A stretch of DNA of 64,000 nt, from positions 36,731,505 through 36,795,504 of the forward strand of contig NC_084590.1 of NCBI RefSeq assembly GCF_033807715.1, in the 5' to 3' direction. The notes under the pieces were generated by a model. The model was not told where the DNA came from. It saw nothing but the letters and a program-made list of their open reading frames with translations, and did not search any database. The stretch comes from Cololabis saira (Eukaryota > Chordata > Actinopteri > Beloniformes > Belonidae). Of this stretch, positions 38,201 through 47,040 are shown one piece after another; positions within the stretch are counted from its first letter, which is position 1; every line of letters begins with the position of its first letter. The position numbers and the translations under genes were made by a program.

Positions 38201-38917
38201 CACACCATTTGTTGTTGTTCCTCTCTGGTTTAAATCTTTTTATCACATGTTTGCTCTGCAGATCCTCCCCCCACCACTGCAGCCCCGAGCACCACGGCAT
38301 CCCCCCTCCACCACACCTCCGGAACCGGCACTGCTGCGGATCAGAGGAAAGCCCTGTTCACCGCCCCCACCCTGGCCTCCATCAGCGACAGCAGCCTGGG
38401 CACGATCGTCGGCGGAGCCGTGGGCGGAGTTCTGTTCCTGATCCTTCTTCTGATCCTCGGCGGGGCGTGTTACATGCGCCAGCGGAGAACCTTCAGGGGG
38501 GACTACTACACCAAGCAGTACCTGGGACCCTCCGACATGCAGAAAGAGTCTCAGCTGGACGTGCTGCAGCCGCACGAGCTGCAGGAGGTTTACGGCGACA
38601 AAATGAGCAAAGGCAGCCAGGAGCTGAAGCCCAAACTGGGCGGAGACATTATTTACCCCGACTATACCCCTGAACGGAAGAACATGGACGACTGGGCAGA
38701 CAGGGGGGACGGCCACAGGGGCATCAAGGAGGGAAACTACTACCCAGATCACTACAACACCCAAAACATGCATCCCTGTGGGCCTCCTGTGCACAGTCCC
38801 ATCGTGAACAACGGCTCCCCCTACCTACCGGAGGACTGCTATGACAACGGTACGGACAGCGACTACGTGTCCCACATGGACGGATCTGTGATTTCACGCA
38901 GAGAGTGGTATGTTTGA
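2068..38917 (+). CDS. nectin3: Nectin-3, six coding exons joined (552 aa)
   Basis: Join 2068-2155, 25086-25430, 32524-32823, 34058-34175, 35030-35181, 38262-38917: 1659 nt, 552 residues plus stop, with every junction in phase and every intron GT-AG. Layout: signal peptide about 1-30; IgV domain about 31-144 (Cys53/Cys125); second Ig domain about 145-243 (Cys170/Cys224); third about 245-333 (Cys269/Cys316); Pro/Thr/Ser-rich stalk 335-380; transmembrane helix about 382-405; cytoplasmic tail to 552 ending EWYV. Nectins are Ca2+-independent adhesion receptors that dimerise in cis and trans at adherens junctions and bind the afadin PDZ domain through this terminus. The nectin-3 call rather than nectin-1, -2 or -4 rests on TFPLGN near the end of IgV, DGGNE early in the second domain, TFRGDY and SDMQKES after the membrane, and [10 protein letters not shown] at the end. 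Human nectin-3 is about the same length. Fish may carry a and b copies; I cannot say which this is. Confidence 0.95.
2811..2897. mobile_element. Minimal Harbinger-like hairpin, copy 2
   Basis: 87 bp, almost entirely one hairpin: ends AGGCTGATTTATGGTTCTGC and its near complement, meeting at CTACGCCGTAGG. TAA target duplications at 2808-2810 and 2898-2900. It sits in intron 1 about 650 bp after exon 1. Confidence 0.75.
6404..6427 (+). repeat. Short (CCAT)n
   Basis: Six units of a tetranucleotide with one CTAT variant, in intron 1. Confidence 0.9.
7240..7480 (+). mobile_element. LINE 3' end fragment
   Basis: The end reads GTCAAATTCCTTGTCGGGCA, then CCAATAAAGCTGATTCTGAT with a short GATTCT tail, a form I know from 3' ends of fish non-LTR elements (established pattern, not searched). 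The 5' part is lost. Confidence 0.55.
11931..12080 (-). repeat. SINE-like short repeat, family C copy 1
   Basis: On the minus strand it reads CCATTTAGCAGATGCTTTTA and on to GTCCAGTTGGACACAGGTGC, with an AT-rich end. It matches 50281-50440 along about 150 bp. The start abuts a trinucleotide array, as in the other copy. Confidence 0.65.
12091..12159 (+). repeat. (GTC)23 microsatellite
   Basis: A pure 69 bp trinucleotide run with one CpG per unit, lying next to the SINE-like repeat inside the 1.27 kb transposon. Long open frames over it (poly-Val) are artefacts. Confidence 0.95.
12279..12760 (+). pseudogene. Decayed integrase-core (rve/DDE) transposase
   Basis: From an ATG at 12279 the frame reads MEKLDQISF, a stop, then a helix-turn-helix-like part ([11 protein letters not shown], then [13 protein letters not shown]). 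Next comes [17 protein letters not shown] and, after a stop and a frame slip, [14 protein letters not shown] and NGCINAF. The order (HTH, YRWM, GPN-x-WHVD with the first catalytic Asp, NGCI) matches the integrase-core transposases of IS3-like fish DNA transposons as I know them. The later catalytic residues are lost. A relic, not functional. Confidence 0.6.
13130..13320 (+). pseudogene. Scrap of a Tc1-like transposase 3' region
   Basis: The frame around 13150 reads WPPNFPD then LWHLWE, like the PDLNPIEHLW segment with the last catalytic acidic residue in Tc1-type transposases. Stops and small indels run through the rest. It is too short and worn to place in a family with confidence. Confidence 0.35.
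17187..17219 (+). repeat. Poly(C)33 tract
   Basis: 33 uninterrupted C. The complementary G run could fold as a quadruplex. The exact length is likely polymorphic and error-prone in assembly. Confidence 0.95.
20067..20083 (+). repeat. Poly(C)17 tract
   Basis: 17 C in intron 1 after AAACAA. Confidence 0.95.
22924..23109 (+). repeat. (ATCC)n microsatellite, about 46 copies
   Basis: A 186 bp pure tetranucleotide. All frames are open (HPSI on plus, DGWM on minus), which makes several false frames. In fish such tracts often form at LINE 3' tails; no LINE body was seen here. Confidence 0.95.
25086..25430 (+). CDS. nectin3: nectin3 coding exon 2: N-terminal IgV domain
   Basis: 345 nt, phase 1 in and phase 1 out, acceptor CAACAG|GTGTG and donor TTAG|GTAAAG. 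It encodes the membrane-distal V-type Ig domain that makes the trans contacts in nectins. Visible V-set marks are Cys53 in the B strand, Trp68 in the C strand, the D-x-G-x-Y-x-C pattern (D119, G121, Y123, C125) in the F strand, and TFPLGN in the FG region. N-glycosylation sequons lie at N48 and N62. This is the exon that best separates nectins from other Ig receptors. Confidence 0.95.
26305..26741. mobile_element. Harbinger-like element, longest copy (437 bp)
   Basis: Left end AGCCTGAGTTATGGTTCTGC, right end complement AGCTTGAGTTATTTACTGCA, flanked by TAA at 26302-26304 and 26742-26744. The subterminal ACGCAGAGC motif links it to the two hairpin copies. It has an internal segment of about 300 bp with no transposase. 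Confidence 0.65.
26967..27067 (+). repeat. (ATTC)n microsatellite
   Basis: About 100 bp of ATTC with two CATCC variants near the left end, in intron 2. Confidence 0.95.
32524..32823 (+). CDS. nectin3: nectin3 coding exon 3: second Ig domain
   Basis: 300 nt, phase 1 in and phase 1 out, acceptor TTTCAACAG|TGGAG and donor CAGT|GTAAGT. It encodes the C1-like middle domain, residues about 145-244, with Cys170 and Cys224, Trp183, and sequons at N163 and N200. The exon is much more GC-rich than its introns and has a near-continuous antisense reading frame (32583-32774) that is a shadow. In family members this domain supports cis dimerisation and stiffens the ectodomain. Confidence 0.95.
32824..34057 (+). 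other. nectin3 intron 3 (1.2 kb)
   Basis: Begins GTAAGT and ends TTTTACAG. The sequence is AT-rich and no repeat or alternative exon was recognised. Confidence 0.85.
34058..34175 (+). CDS. nectin3: nectin3 coding exon 4: first half of third Ig domain
   Basis: 118 nt, phase 1 in and phase 2 out, acceptor TTTTACAG|TTGCA and donor ATCAG|GTCAGT. It carries the B-strand Cys269, the ANPP turn and Trp282 of the membrane-proximal Ig domain. The split of this domain over two exons with a phase-2 intron fits the nectin gene plan. The preceding polypyrimidine tract is strong. Confidence 0.93.
34176..35029 (+). other. nectin3 intron 4 (0.85 kb)
   Basis: Begins GTCAGT and ends CTGTTCAG, a phase-2 intron inside the third Ig domain. 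Nothing else was recognised in it. Confidence 0.85.
35030..35181 (+). CDS. nectin3: nectin3 coding exon 5: second half of third Ig domain
   Basis: 152 nt, phase 2 in and phase 1 out, acceptor CTGTTCAG|GTTGG and donor TTCAAG|GTACTT. It completes the third Ig domain with the F-strand pattern D310-S-A-I-Y314-R-C316 and sequons at N297 and N309. Only 854 bp of intron separate it from exon 4. Confidence 0.93.
35182..38261 (+). other. nectin3 intron 5 (3.1 kb)
   Basis: Begins GTACTT and ends GCTCTGCAG. In mammals this interval can hold alternative exons for other isoforms. I looked for a second membrane segment followed by a tail and saw none I would support; the 151-codon frame at 36265-36720 has no family features. 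Confidence 0.8.
38262..38917 (+). CDS. nectin3: nectin3 coding exon 6: stalk, membrane helix, cytoplasmic tail
   Basis: 656 nt with acceptor GCTCTGCAG|ATCCT and stop TGA at 38915-38917. It encodes a Thr/Pro/Ser-rich stalk, one transmembrane helix with a glycine-rich start (TIVGGAVGG, then [10 protein letters not shown]), a basic stop-transfer stretch ([11 protein letters not shown]), and a tail of about 145 residues. The tail holds SDMQKES and ends [10 protein letters not shown]; the last four residues are the class of PDZ ligand that binds afadin. Helix and whole tail lie in one exon, as for the long (alpha-type) nectin isoform. A 183-codon antisense frame at 38243-38794 is a GC-driven shadow. 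Confidence 0.96.
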
Positions 38918-41900
38918 GGAAGATGCAAATTACAAAATGGACAAGTGACTGAGAATAAGTTAACAAATGACAGATATTTCATGAAAGAATGTGTCATTTC
39001 AGTTAAAAAAAAAAAGAGAGAAAACAATGACATTTCTCAGCTCAGTTTCACAATGAGCTCTTTAAATAATACTGCTCTGCCTTGATTGTAACCACTTAAC
39101 CTTAAGGGTGTGTTTGTGGATTGTATTACACTTTTGTAGCATTTCAAAGAGCTACAGATGCATTGATGATATGTGTTTGCCTACGGTATACGCCGATGGT
39201 TCAGCTGATGTGAATGAGGTTTTGTTTTGTGCTTGTTTGTGTTCCCACCTGTCTTTTTTTAAAGGTTGCAGGTCAGGCGTTAAGGCCCTTGCTCGTATTT
39301 ATACTCCTGACTGATTAAGCTCTTCCCCTCATTACTTCTGTGGCATTTGGAAAACAGTCTCTTGATCTCTTGACTGCTTTTTGCATTTTCATACAACCAG
39401 TATTTAAGAAAAAACTATATTGCATGTGTTTTTTTTTTGTTTTTTTTTAATACACAAGTGTCATTAAGTGAAAGGGAAAGTCACAAGAATAAAAGGGAGA
39501 ACCGGAACAGCGTTGTACCAAGGGAAAAGCAAGCTGACTGGTGGGAGCACATGACATGAAGGCCCCGCCTCGTGTAAACTTTTTGGGACATTTTCTTCTT
39601 TTTTTTTGTGGCTTTTGCAAACTCCCAGAATCTCATGTAAGTCATAAAGTGTTGAACCTGCCACTTGAGTGAGGACACTCCCACCGGGAGTAATACCCTT
39701 TACTCTCAGCTTCACTTGTACATATCTTGTTCCCATATCTGTGTTTGAAGGCTGTTGGTTACCATAGCTACACTAAATAGACTTTCAACCATGACAGGGT
39801 TTCCTTTTTTTTTTTTGTTGCTTTTGTCCCAAATACACAAAGTGCACAAAACTCATTAAGTGTAAAAGGTCAATAAGAACTGATTCGATGCAGTTTGCTC
39901 AAGTAGTTTTCCACACAGCTGCAAGACTCTTTGCTAAGATCTGCTCTTTTTTTTAATAGTTCACTCCAAATGCTGCTTCTTGTTCGTGTCATTTCTTGCC
40001 AAAAATTGAAACTGATATGCCAGTCCTTGTCTTCGTCTGATATTGGACACATCTGTCTACTTATTGCTCCCTTTTTCCAGCTTCGTTCTGCCAGCACGTT
40101 TAATTACTCCGGTGGTAATTTCTGTAGCTTCACTTTTCACCAATCAATCACCAGAATATCAGCCCGATGTCGTCTTAACTCAACACAGATGTGTAGCCAT
40201 GCCAACACAACCGGCTCTGCCAGGGTTTTCATAGCAAAGTAAAAACTATTAATGGCAAACGGTGGAACATGTTGAAGAAGCCGCACTGTGGGAGTGCACA
40301 ACCCTCTTAAAATATCCCAGACGTGGAGCACAGCTCAACTCTAGTCCCACCCAGGCAGCCAATGTCTCGTTTTATAGACACATTTTTTATGAACAGTTAC
40401 AGTTGGTGCTAACAGCCGCCCCATACAAGATAAAGTCTTACGTGTTGGAAAGAAGAGGCCGTTGAAATAAAGCTTGATGATACGCAGAGGTGAGATAACA
40501 GGCTGCCGGATCAGAATGACCACAGTAATGACAAACATTTCAAATAAAAACATGCTACACGGAGAAGGTGCTGGCCTTAAATGGAGCAAAAATCAGGTTT
40601 GAAGATAATCTAAAACAGATCCCCATATAATCCGTATTGAAGTGTGCTAATCCAGTCTTTCGTGTAGTTAAAAGCACAACTCTGTTATTACAGTCGTCAG
40701 TAAACATCAAAAGAAGCCCGCGAGGCCTCGGCTTTCTCCACCGAGGCTTTATATGACAGGCCGCATCGCTGTCTTTTCCATTTTCCCTCCTCGGTTCGCT
40801 CTGATTTCTGTCTATCAGACCAACACCAATTGGTCATTATAGGGTTTTTTTTTTACAACATGAGATCAAAGTAATGAGTTATGAAAACCAGATGCGACCA
40901 TAACGGCTGTCATCGTCCGACATTATGCGGCTCCACAAACCCCCAACAGCTCGATTGCTCCTGCCTGACATCCAGCTGTCGTGGTCGGTGATCATAGTTA
41001 GGCAGCAAACACAGCTAATCGATCCTTCAGTTTTAGTTTGTTTGAAATACGATTCGTCAGATAGCTTGGAAACAGTGTGAGCGGCTTGCGTCACTGGTGA
41101 ACAGGCCAAAACGTTGGGGTTTGGCTGCTCTGAAGATGTGCCGCGATCATGGAAACAAGAAACTTTATCCACAAGTGAAAACAGCGAAAACCGTCGTGTG
41201 GGTCGGATCTGTCTGTGTAACGGCTCCCCGACGACTGCATGTACAGTACGTAGTTCTCCCTTTCCCTACACGCAACACATCCAGTAAAATGAAACAAAAG
41301 AGCTGACATCATTGGTGATCTCATCTCGCCTTGCTTGATGTGACCTCAAACCTTTCCACTTCGTGCTTTGTTTTGTCTCCTGAGGGATGATAGAAGAATC
41401 AAAGTGGCCTTTGCTAAGTCTGGTGTGAAAAGGTAAACTTAGTCCTATTAGGAGAGTCCCGCTTGTCAGAAAAAGGTTCTTATATGTTTGTTAGTTTGGC
41501 GCCGTGGCATTGGGTCTGCCTTTACTTTACTGTTATTGGGAGTTTTTATGGATTTTGGGTGCACTTCTCCACCCTCGTTTTCTCATGCCAGGGCTTTGGT
41601 CGAAGGTTTAGATGGCTTAGAATAAACTGCTTTAATCTCTTTAACTTGCTCTCACCCTCGTCGCCACACACACACACACGCACACACACACACACACACG
41701 ATTGCCACACATCTGCGACTGCAGCCCGCACTCAAAGAGCCGTCTCCGCCTCAGACCTTCTGCTTTTTAATCAACTGTTACATCTTTTCCTCCTCACACT
41801 TGGCAGCAGGGCTCGTACTCTGATATATGGTGCATTCTAATCTTTTTTCTTTTTTTTTTTTTTTTTTGCTCATCTGTAGCCATCAGCTTCGGTTTCTTAT

Positions 41901-42782
41901 TTGGTCACGTTCATGCAAACTACTGCTGCGTCTCTAGAAATGATCAGCCCTGTGAGGCTAACGGGCAAAAAACCGAAACGAGCTGAAGTTGGGAATGATT
42001 TTGTAAAGTTCGTTGTCATTTTTTGATGGACTCTCACCTCTTGGTTGCATGAAGTGTTATTTGTTGGCAGCAATATTTTCAATCACTGATGTGTGTATAC
42101 ATGTACATATTATGGATAGGACTAACGTGGAACCGGCTCATCCCTCAGTAGTTTGTGTACAGTTTGTTCGGGACTCCCCTACTGGATGGCTGGTTGCCTT
42201 AAATGGGCTGAACAATGCACAAAGGTGATAGTTACTGCAAACAATGTAAAGGATATTAATATCATTAAAAAGGAGGGCGGATATCTCCTTTTAATATGTA
42301 TTTCAACTTCATATTTAATTTTTTTTTTTTGCTGTCAGCACATCAGAATAGACAAGAGGTTGATTATCATGCCTTATACACGTTGAAAGGACACATGTAA
42401 CAAGTTGGTTACTGAGAGAATTGTAATAAAGCAAAGTTTCACAGCTAATTTAGGCAAGCCAGATAGAAAATATTATTTTCCTGTAAATATGCTGGCTGTT
42501 TCTTTTTTTGTTTTTATTATTATTATTATTATTATTTTTGGAAAAAACAAACATTTTTTTTGTATGTGGTCTGTAATTTTCAGAGTACCGTATTAGTTTA
42601 TCTTCCAAGCGTCCAAGCGGCTCTTGTCTCATGATAAAGTAGACAGCGGTTCTATTTTCACTGCATTTTATATTTGTTCTTGACAGTTTGTGACCAATTA
42701 TTTTGTATGTTGTTCAGGAATCAGAGATAAGCGGGTGGTAGATTGTCTTTTTTTTTTTTTTTGTTCTTTTGTTTGCAATAAA
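38918..42782 (+). other. Probable 3' UTR of nectin3 with candidate poly(A) signal
   Basis: After the stop there is no convincing new gene for 4.5 kb. AT-rich sequence holds poly(T) runs (39429, 39808, 41850, 42750), a (CA)n at 41663-41699 and (ATT)n near 42517. AATAAA motifs lie at about 42424 and at 42777-42782; the latter would give a 3' UTR of about 3.9 kb. An earlier AATAAA at about 40466 is an alternative. Which site is used is inference. Confidence 0.4.
41663..41699 (+). repeat. (CA)n microsatellite
   Basis: 37 bp of CA with one CG change in the probable 3' UTR of nectin3. Confidence 0.95.
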
Positions 42783-43166
42783 ACCACCATTATTGTACTC
42801 AAATGTCTCCTGGGTTCCTACCTTCTGAAAGATGTTTTATTTCTATTCGAGAAAATACATTTTAAAGACTAGTTTGATAGCCTTGTAGAAAATGAAGTAT
42901 ATTACAAATATGATTTTTGGGCACACTTTTTTGCCATCACTTTAAAGAAGGAATTTAGATGAAAACTGTACTTTGAGAACCCTCTTGTGGGTATAAAGGC
43001 AAAGAGGGGTTCAAGAGGCTATGGTTGGAACATTTAAAACCTTTATTTATCCACACAACATTCAAAGTTAAATCATAAAAATGATCTGCACAGTATTAAA
43101 ACATTTAACATCACAACTTAAAACATCTCCAATAGGAGATAGGAACTATTTGGCTTTTCATGCAGA

Positions 43167-43236
43167 AATGCAAAAGTTTGGACACACTTCCCCATCTGTT
43201 TGAAAGAGAAAGTGTATCCAAACTTTTGGTCTGTAC

Positions 43237-43292
<56 letters not shown>

Positions 43293-43310
43293 GTATATAT
43301 ATACATCAAA
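43167..43310. mobile_element. Small inverted-repeat element with (AT)n
   Basis: CAAAAGTTTGGACACACTT and, 25 bp on, GTGTATCCAAACTTTTGGTC form arms; TCTGTACTATATATAAT then (AT)n follows. The same CCAAACTTTTGGTCTGTACT sequence begins the expanded element at 56583. It ends about 165 bp before the coiled-coil start codon. Confidence 0.6.
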
Positions 43311-43475
43311 GAGCCTGATGACATCACGGAAACTGATGCATATTTGATCATTTCTTCACAAGCCTTTTAGACTTCCTACAGCACACATCAAGGTTTTAGG
43401 ACTCCATAAGTCATACCCAACTACATTTTAACAATATTTTTAAAAGCTCTTATTGAAAAAGAAACAACCAGAACA

Positions 43476-45125
43476 ATGAGTGGTACTGTAGGTAAACGTA
43501 TGTGGAGCGATGTGGTGGCGTCTACTCCCGTTATTACTCCTCAAAGAAGGGGGATCAAGCTGGAAAAGCCCAGAGCCCCTGCTACACGTGCAAAGGTCAA
43601 CTCTGGAAATGAAAATAGGAAGAGGACATACTACCAACCCTCTGCTCAGAAGCAGGGGAACACCGGTAAAGGTTTACCCGTCTATGGACCACTAGATGTG
43701 CTGGAAACGTTTAAGGAGAAGCTGGCGAAAGAGGATTTCTTTCTCGCTCAGGAAAAATACTTTAAAGATTCAGCAGAGAAGGATTCACTTGTTTATTTGA
43801 AAAAAAACAGAGAAGCTGAAACTCGTCTGGAGGCTGAACGCCAGCTCACACTCGTCTACGAACAAGAGTTCAATCAGTGCAACGGCATTATTGAGGATCT
43901 ACTGCAGTCCTCCGAATTTCTTAAAGAAGAGGACAGTGAGCTTAAGTCCAAAAACTCGGAGGCCCATAAGTCAGTCCTGGACGAAATAGAGGACTTAAAA
44001 AAGCAACTGGAAGAAGAGACGAGCTCTAATCTTGAGCTGATCTCTAAACTGGATGCACAGGAAATGGTAAAACAAAGTGTGGAGTTAAAGTTTTCAGAGC
44101 TCGCAGAAGAACTGAAGTCTGCCCTAGAAACGTCTGAGATCAGCGCAGATGAACCTCAACGTTCTGCAACGCAAAACGTCTCAGAAATAATAAGTGTCTC
44201 ATGTCAAACTGAGGATTCTGCTTTTGAAAATGTCTCAGAAGAGAAGAAGCTCTCAAATCTCCCAGCAGAAGTCCACAGTGAAGTCCATACATCAGAGGAT
44301 TTTCTTCCACACACGAACCATGTGTTTGCAGAAAAATTGGTTGAAAAAACAGAAACTTCAGAACCACAGGGGGTCTCTGAACAAGCAGTGGGAGCGTCAG
44401 GACCAAAAGAGGTCTTGGAGCTGAAATAGACCACTGAAACACAATTGGTTTACAAACAAGATGGGGTTTCTGAGCAAAAAGCAAAGAAGCATTGACGCAG
44501 AAAGAAGAGAAAGGCAAAACAATCTGAAGATGCCAATCAGGTCACTGAACACCTCCCTCAACCAGAAGATGGTACACCAACAGAAGAATCGGCTACAAAA
44601 GTGGGAGTTTCAGAACTAGAGGGGGTCTCTGAGCTGGTGGGGGCCAATGAAAAGGAATTGGTCTCCAAACCAGAAGATATTTCTCAACTAGAAACAGAGA
44701 AAGCATCACCAGCGGAGCCTGGACCCGAGAATAACAAGATGTTATAACTGAAAACTGAAAAAAGTGACCAGTCTGAGGTCGGTGCTGCAAAAGTGGGAGA
44801 CCCTGAACCAGAAGTTTTGTCCAAACCGGTACCAACCACTGAAACCGCATTGGTCTCTGAACAGGATGGGGTTTCTGCACAAAAAGCAAAGAAGCGTAGA
44901 CACAGAAGGAAGAAAAAGTCAGAGCTTACAGACAAGAAGAACCAATTGGAAGTCATTGAAGAAGTCCCTGAACCGCAGGATGCTGGTATAAAAGAGGACT
45001 CCGGTTCAGATTCAAACTCCAAAATGGTATATAATCCTTCTTTGTGGAGACGATTCAAGAAATTCCTCACCCCGGCATGTCTGCGCCAGTACAAGCACAA
45101 GAAGACAGTCCACGATCTAGAGTGA
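43476..45125 (+). pseudogene. Intronless coiled-coil reading frame with three in-frame stops
   Basis: Family not recognised. An ATG in fair context (ACAATGA) opens 317 codons ending TAG at 44427. The same frame continues with no frameshift past TGA 44493 and TAA 44745 to a last TGA at 45123. The 5' part is rich in Ser/Pro/Arg; residues about 75-220 are Glu/Lys/Leu-rich with heptad-like spacing, so probably coiled coil. The later part is acidic, with repeats around TTET..LV..QDGVS and QKAKK. It ends in basic clusters (KKRRHRRKKK) and an aromatic-basic C-terminus (SLWRRFKKFL). No signal peptide or membrane segment is seen. AATAAA signals follow at 45260 and 45271. It lies 4.6 kb after nectin3 on the same strand. 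It could be an ageing retrocopy or a gene now ending at codon 317; that it was coding is fairly sure, that it still works is not. Confidence 0.6.
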
Positions 45126-45259
45126 GTGCAAGAACAAATGGACTGTCACGAAGTAAACGACAACAACAAGATGAAGATTCACTTTCAGTAAAGGTTGCAC
45201 ATTTGGTCTCCAGGTGCTCCGGTTTCCCATTATTAACTTCAAGAAATCAGTCCATTCTA

Positions 45260-45276
45260 AATAAACAATCAATAAA
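45260..45276 (+). terminator. Tandem poly(A) signals after the coiled-coil locus
   Basis: Two AATAAA hexamers at 45260-45265 and 45271-45276 follow the last stop by about 135 bp, with T/G-rich sequence (TGTTTTTGTACAGCTGTGTC) about 15 bp further on. A third lies at 45479. The arrangement supports a transcribed unit, past or present. Confidence 0.45.
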
Positions 45277-45908
45277 GGAATCAAAATCTACATGTTTTTG
45301 TACAGCTGTGTCTCTGAAAACAACTGTTGTTTTATACTGTGCTTATTCCACATGTCACTGTTAAATGTACAGTGGAAAAGAGTTTTTAGTAAAAACTTTT
45401 GTGTTTTGGCATCCTGGTACTGAAAAATGTAAACAGACTTATACGAATAATATATTAATAATTTTACATGTTGATTTCAATAAATGTTGCAGTGTTTTCT
45501 CAAATCGAAATAATAACAAATGAAAATGAATTCACAAATGTACGTGTTGTATGGATATTATGAATAAAATCAGGAGTAAAGCAAAGGTTAATAGCTCATT
45601 TTGTCAGAACATATAACATCCAGCAAAGAGTAAAGAGCATGACATCACATAGCGTCCTGGAAACTGTGCATAGTAATAACTGTTATAATACAAACAGTTA
45701 AAAACTTTTTCCAGGAAAAATGTGATTGGAGATATCTGTAATCTGAGTTGTTTTTTTTATAATAAAAGTAGTTATTCCTTGTGTTTACAGAAACGTTTTG
45801 GAAAAACTCTGTGTTTATATCAGCATGAAAAGGTTATTCATTTGCGGTCCTAAACAAAGCTGTAAGCTAATTTCATTCTTTCATAAAAACATCTGTAGTG
45901 ATGACTAT

Positions 45909-46120
45909 GGTTGAAGGCAAGGCAAGATTATTTATATAGCACAATTCAACACAAGGTCATTCAAAGTGCTTTACATCAACATTAAAAGCGGCAAGACACA
46001 ATTAAACAGTAAATAACAAATAAAATTATATAACATTATAAGAAAAGAGGTAAAATAATAAAAAGCACAAGTTGTTAAAAAGTAAGGGCAGTAGAGTACA
46101 GCAGGTAAGTATTTAATTTA
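45909..46120. repeat. Dispersed fish repeat fragment
   Basis: It contains GGCAAGATTATTTATATAGC and CATTCAAAGTGCTTTACATC, a motif pair I know as very common in fish genomes, followed by A-rich sequence. Family and direction not assigned. Confidence 0.45.
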
Positions 46121-46159
46121 AGACTTCAGTAAACAGTAATGTTTAAAAAAATATTTTAA

Positions 46160-46500
46160 AGGAGCATGAGGTTCCTTTTAAGAAATGAGACTCTCTAGCG
46201 CCACCCGTCGCTACGACGGCCGTTGGGGGTACTGCAGCCAACAGCAAAGCCGGCACGGGAGAACGGGGAGAACGCACATGCAGCGTCATGTGACGTCACA
46301 TCCGCAGGACAGCGCGGGAAATTCGGCCCCACAATTGCAGCACATTTTGCAGCACACAGCCTGTTCAAGGCAATGGAGAGATACACTAGAGGGCTCATTC
46401 TTTTTGGTTTGGAACGCTTCATCTGACATTATTACTAGAAAACTTAAAACGTATACAAATTTTTTTCATAAATCCTTCCTCAATCCTGTCTCAAGCTCCT
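46160..46500. mobile_element. TTAA-flanked MITE, family A copy 2
   Basis: 341 bp, flanked by TTAA at 46156-46159 and 46501-46504, with ends AGGAGCATGAGG and complement AGGAGCTTGAGA. Same orientation as copy 1 and alike over its full length, with a small GGGGAGAAC duplication near 46262. Confidence 0.78.
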
Positions 46501-46599
46501 TTAAGGAATGTGGATTTAATATCTTTTACTATGGAGTCACTATGGAGATGATTATGATACGTCTAGTACTTAACACTAAAAGTGAAGACCTATTTAAAT

Positions 46600-47030
46600 A
46601 AATGATACTCCTCTATTTCTACTGTAATTAGCAGTGGGTGTGTGTATTCCAATGATGACGAGCCTTGTTTTTCCAGTGAGGGAGATGCCGCCCCACACCA
46701 TCACACTGCCTCCACCAAAAGATGTTAATCTATCGGTACAGCAGTCAGCATAGCGTTCTCTGCATTTTCTCCACACGTTGAACCTATAATCCAACTGCCG
46801 TAGGCAGAATCTGGATGCATCGCTCCACATAACGTTCCAGCGCATGTTCAGGTACCAGTGCACGTGTTGCCGACACCAGCACAGACGGGCCTGACGGTGA
46901 AGTGCAGTCACAGCAGGCCTCCTGGCAGCCCTGTGGAACCAGAGATTGCTTGCATGCAGTCTCTTCTGGATTGTCTGGGAAGAAAGCTGTCAGCCATATC
47001 GTTTTGCAAACCTTGAATGCAAATCTGTAG
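46600..47030 (-). pseudogene. Broken Tc1-like transposase
   Basis: On the minus strand the fragment reads, in order: a worn helix-turn-helix part with LWFHRAARRPAV in a shifted frame, TALHRQARLCWCRQHVHW, WSDASRF (at the first catalytic Asp), YRFNVWRKC, and FGGGSVMVWGGIS. These are hallmarks of the Tc1/mariner DDE domain. It lacks the last third with the final acidic residue and has at least one frameshift near 46910. Neither the 5' end nor the inverted repeats were found. Confidence 0.8.
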
Positions 47031-47040
47031 AACAACCCAC

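Noticed and set aside
38243..38794. 183-codon antisense frame over nectin3 exon 6
   Set aside because: It mirrors a GC-rich coding exon with a proven sense frame; no family features.
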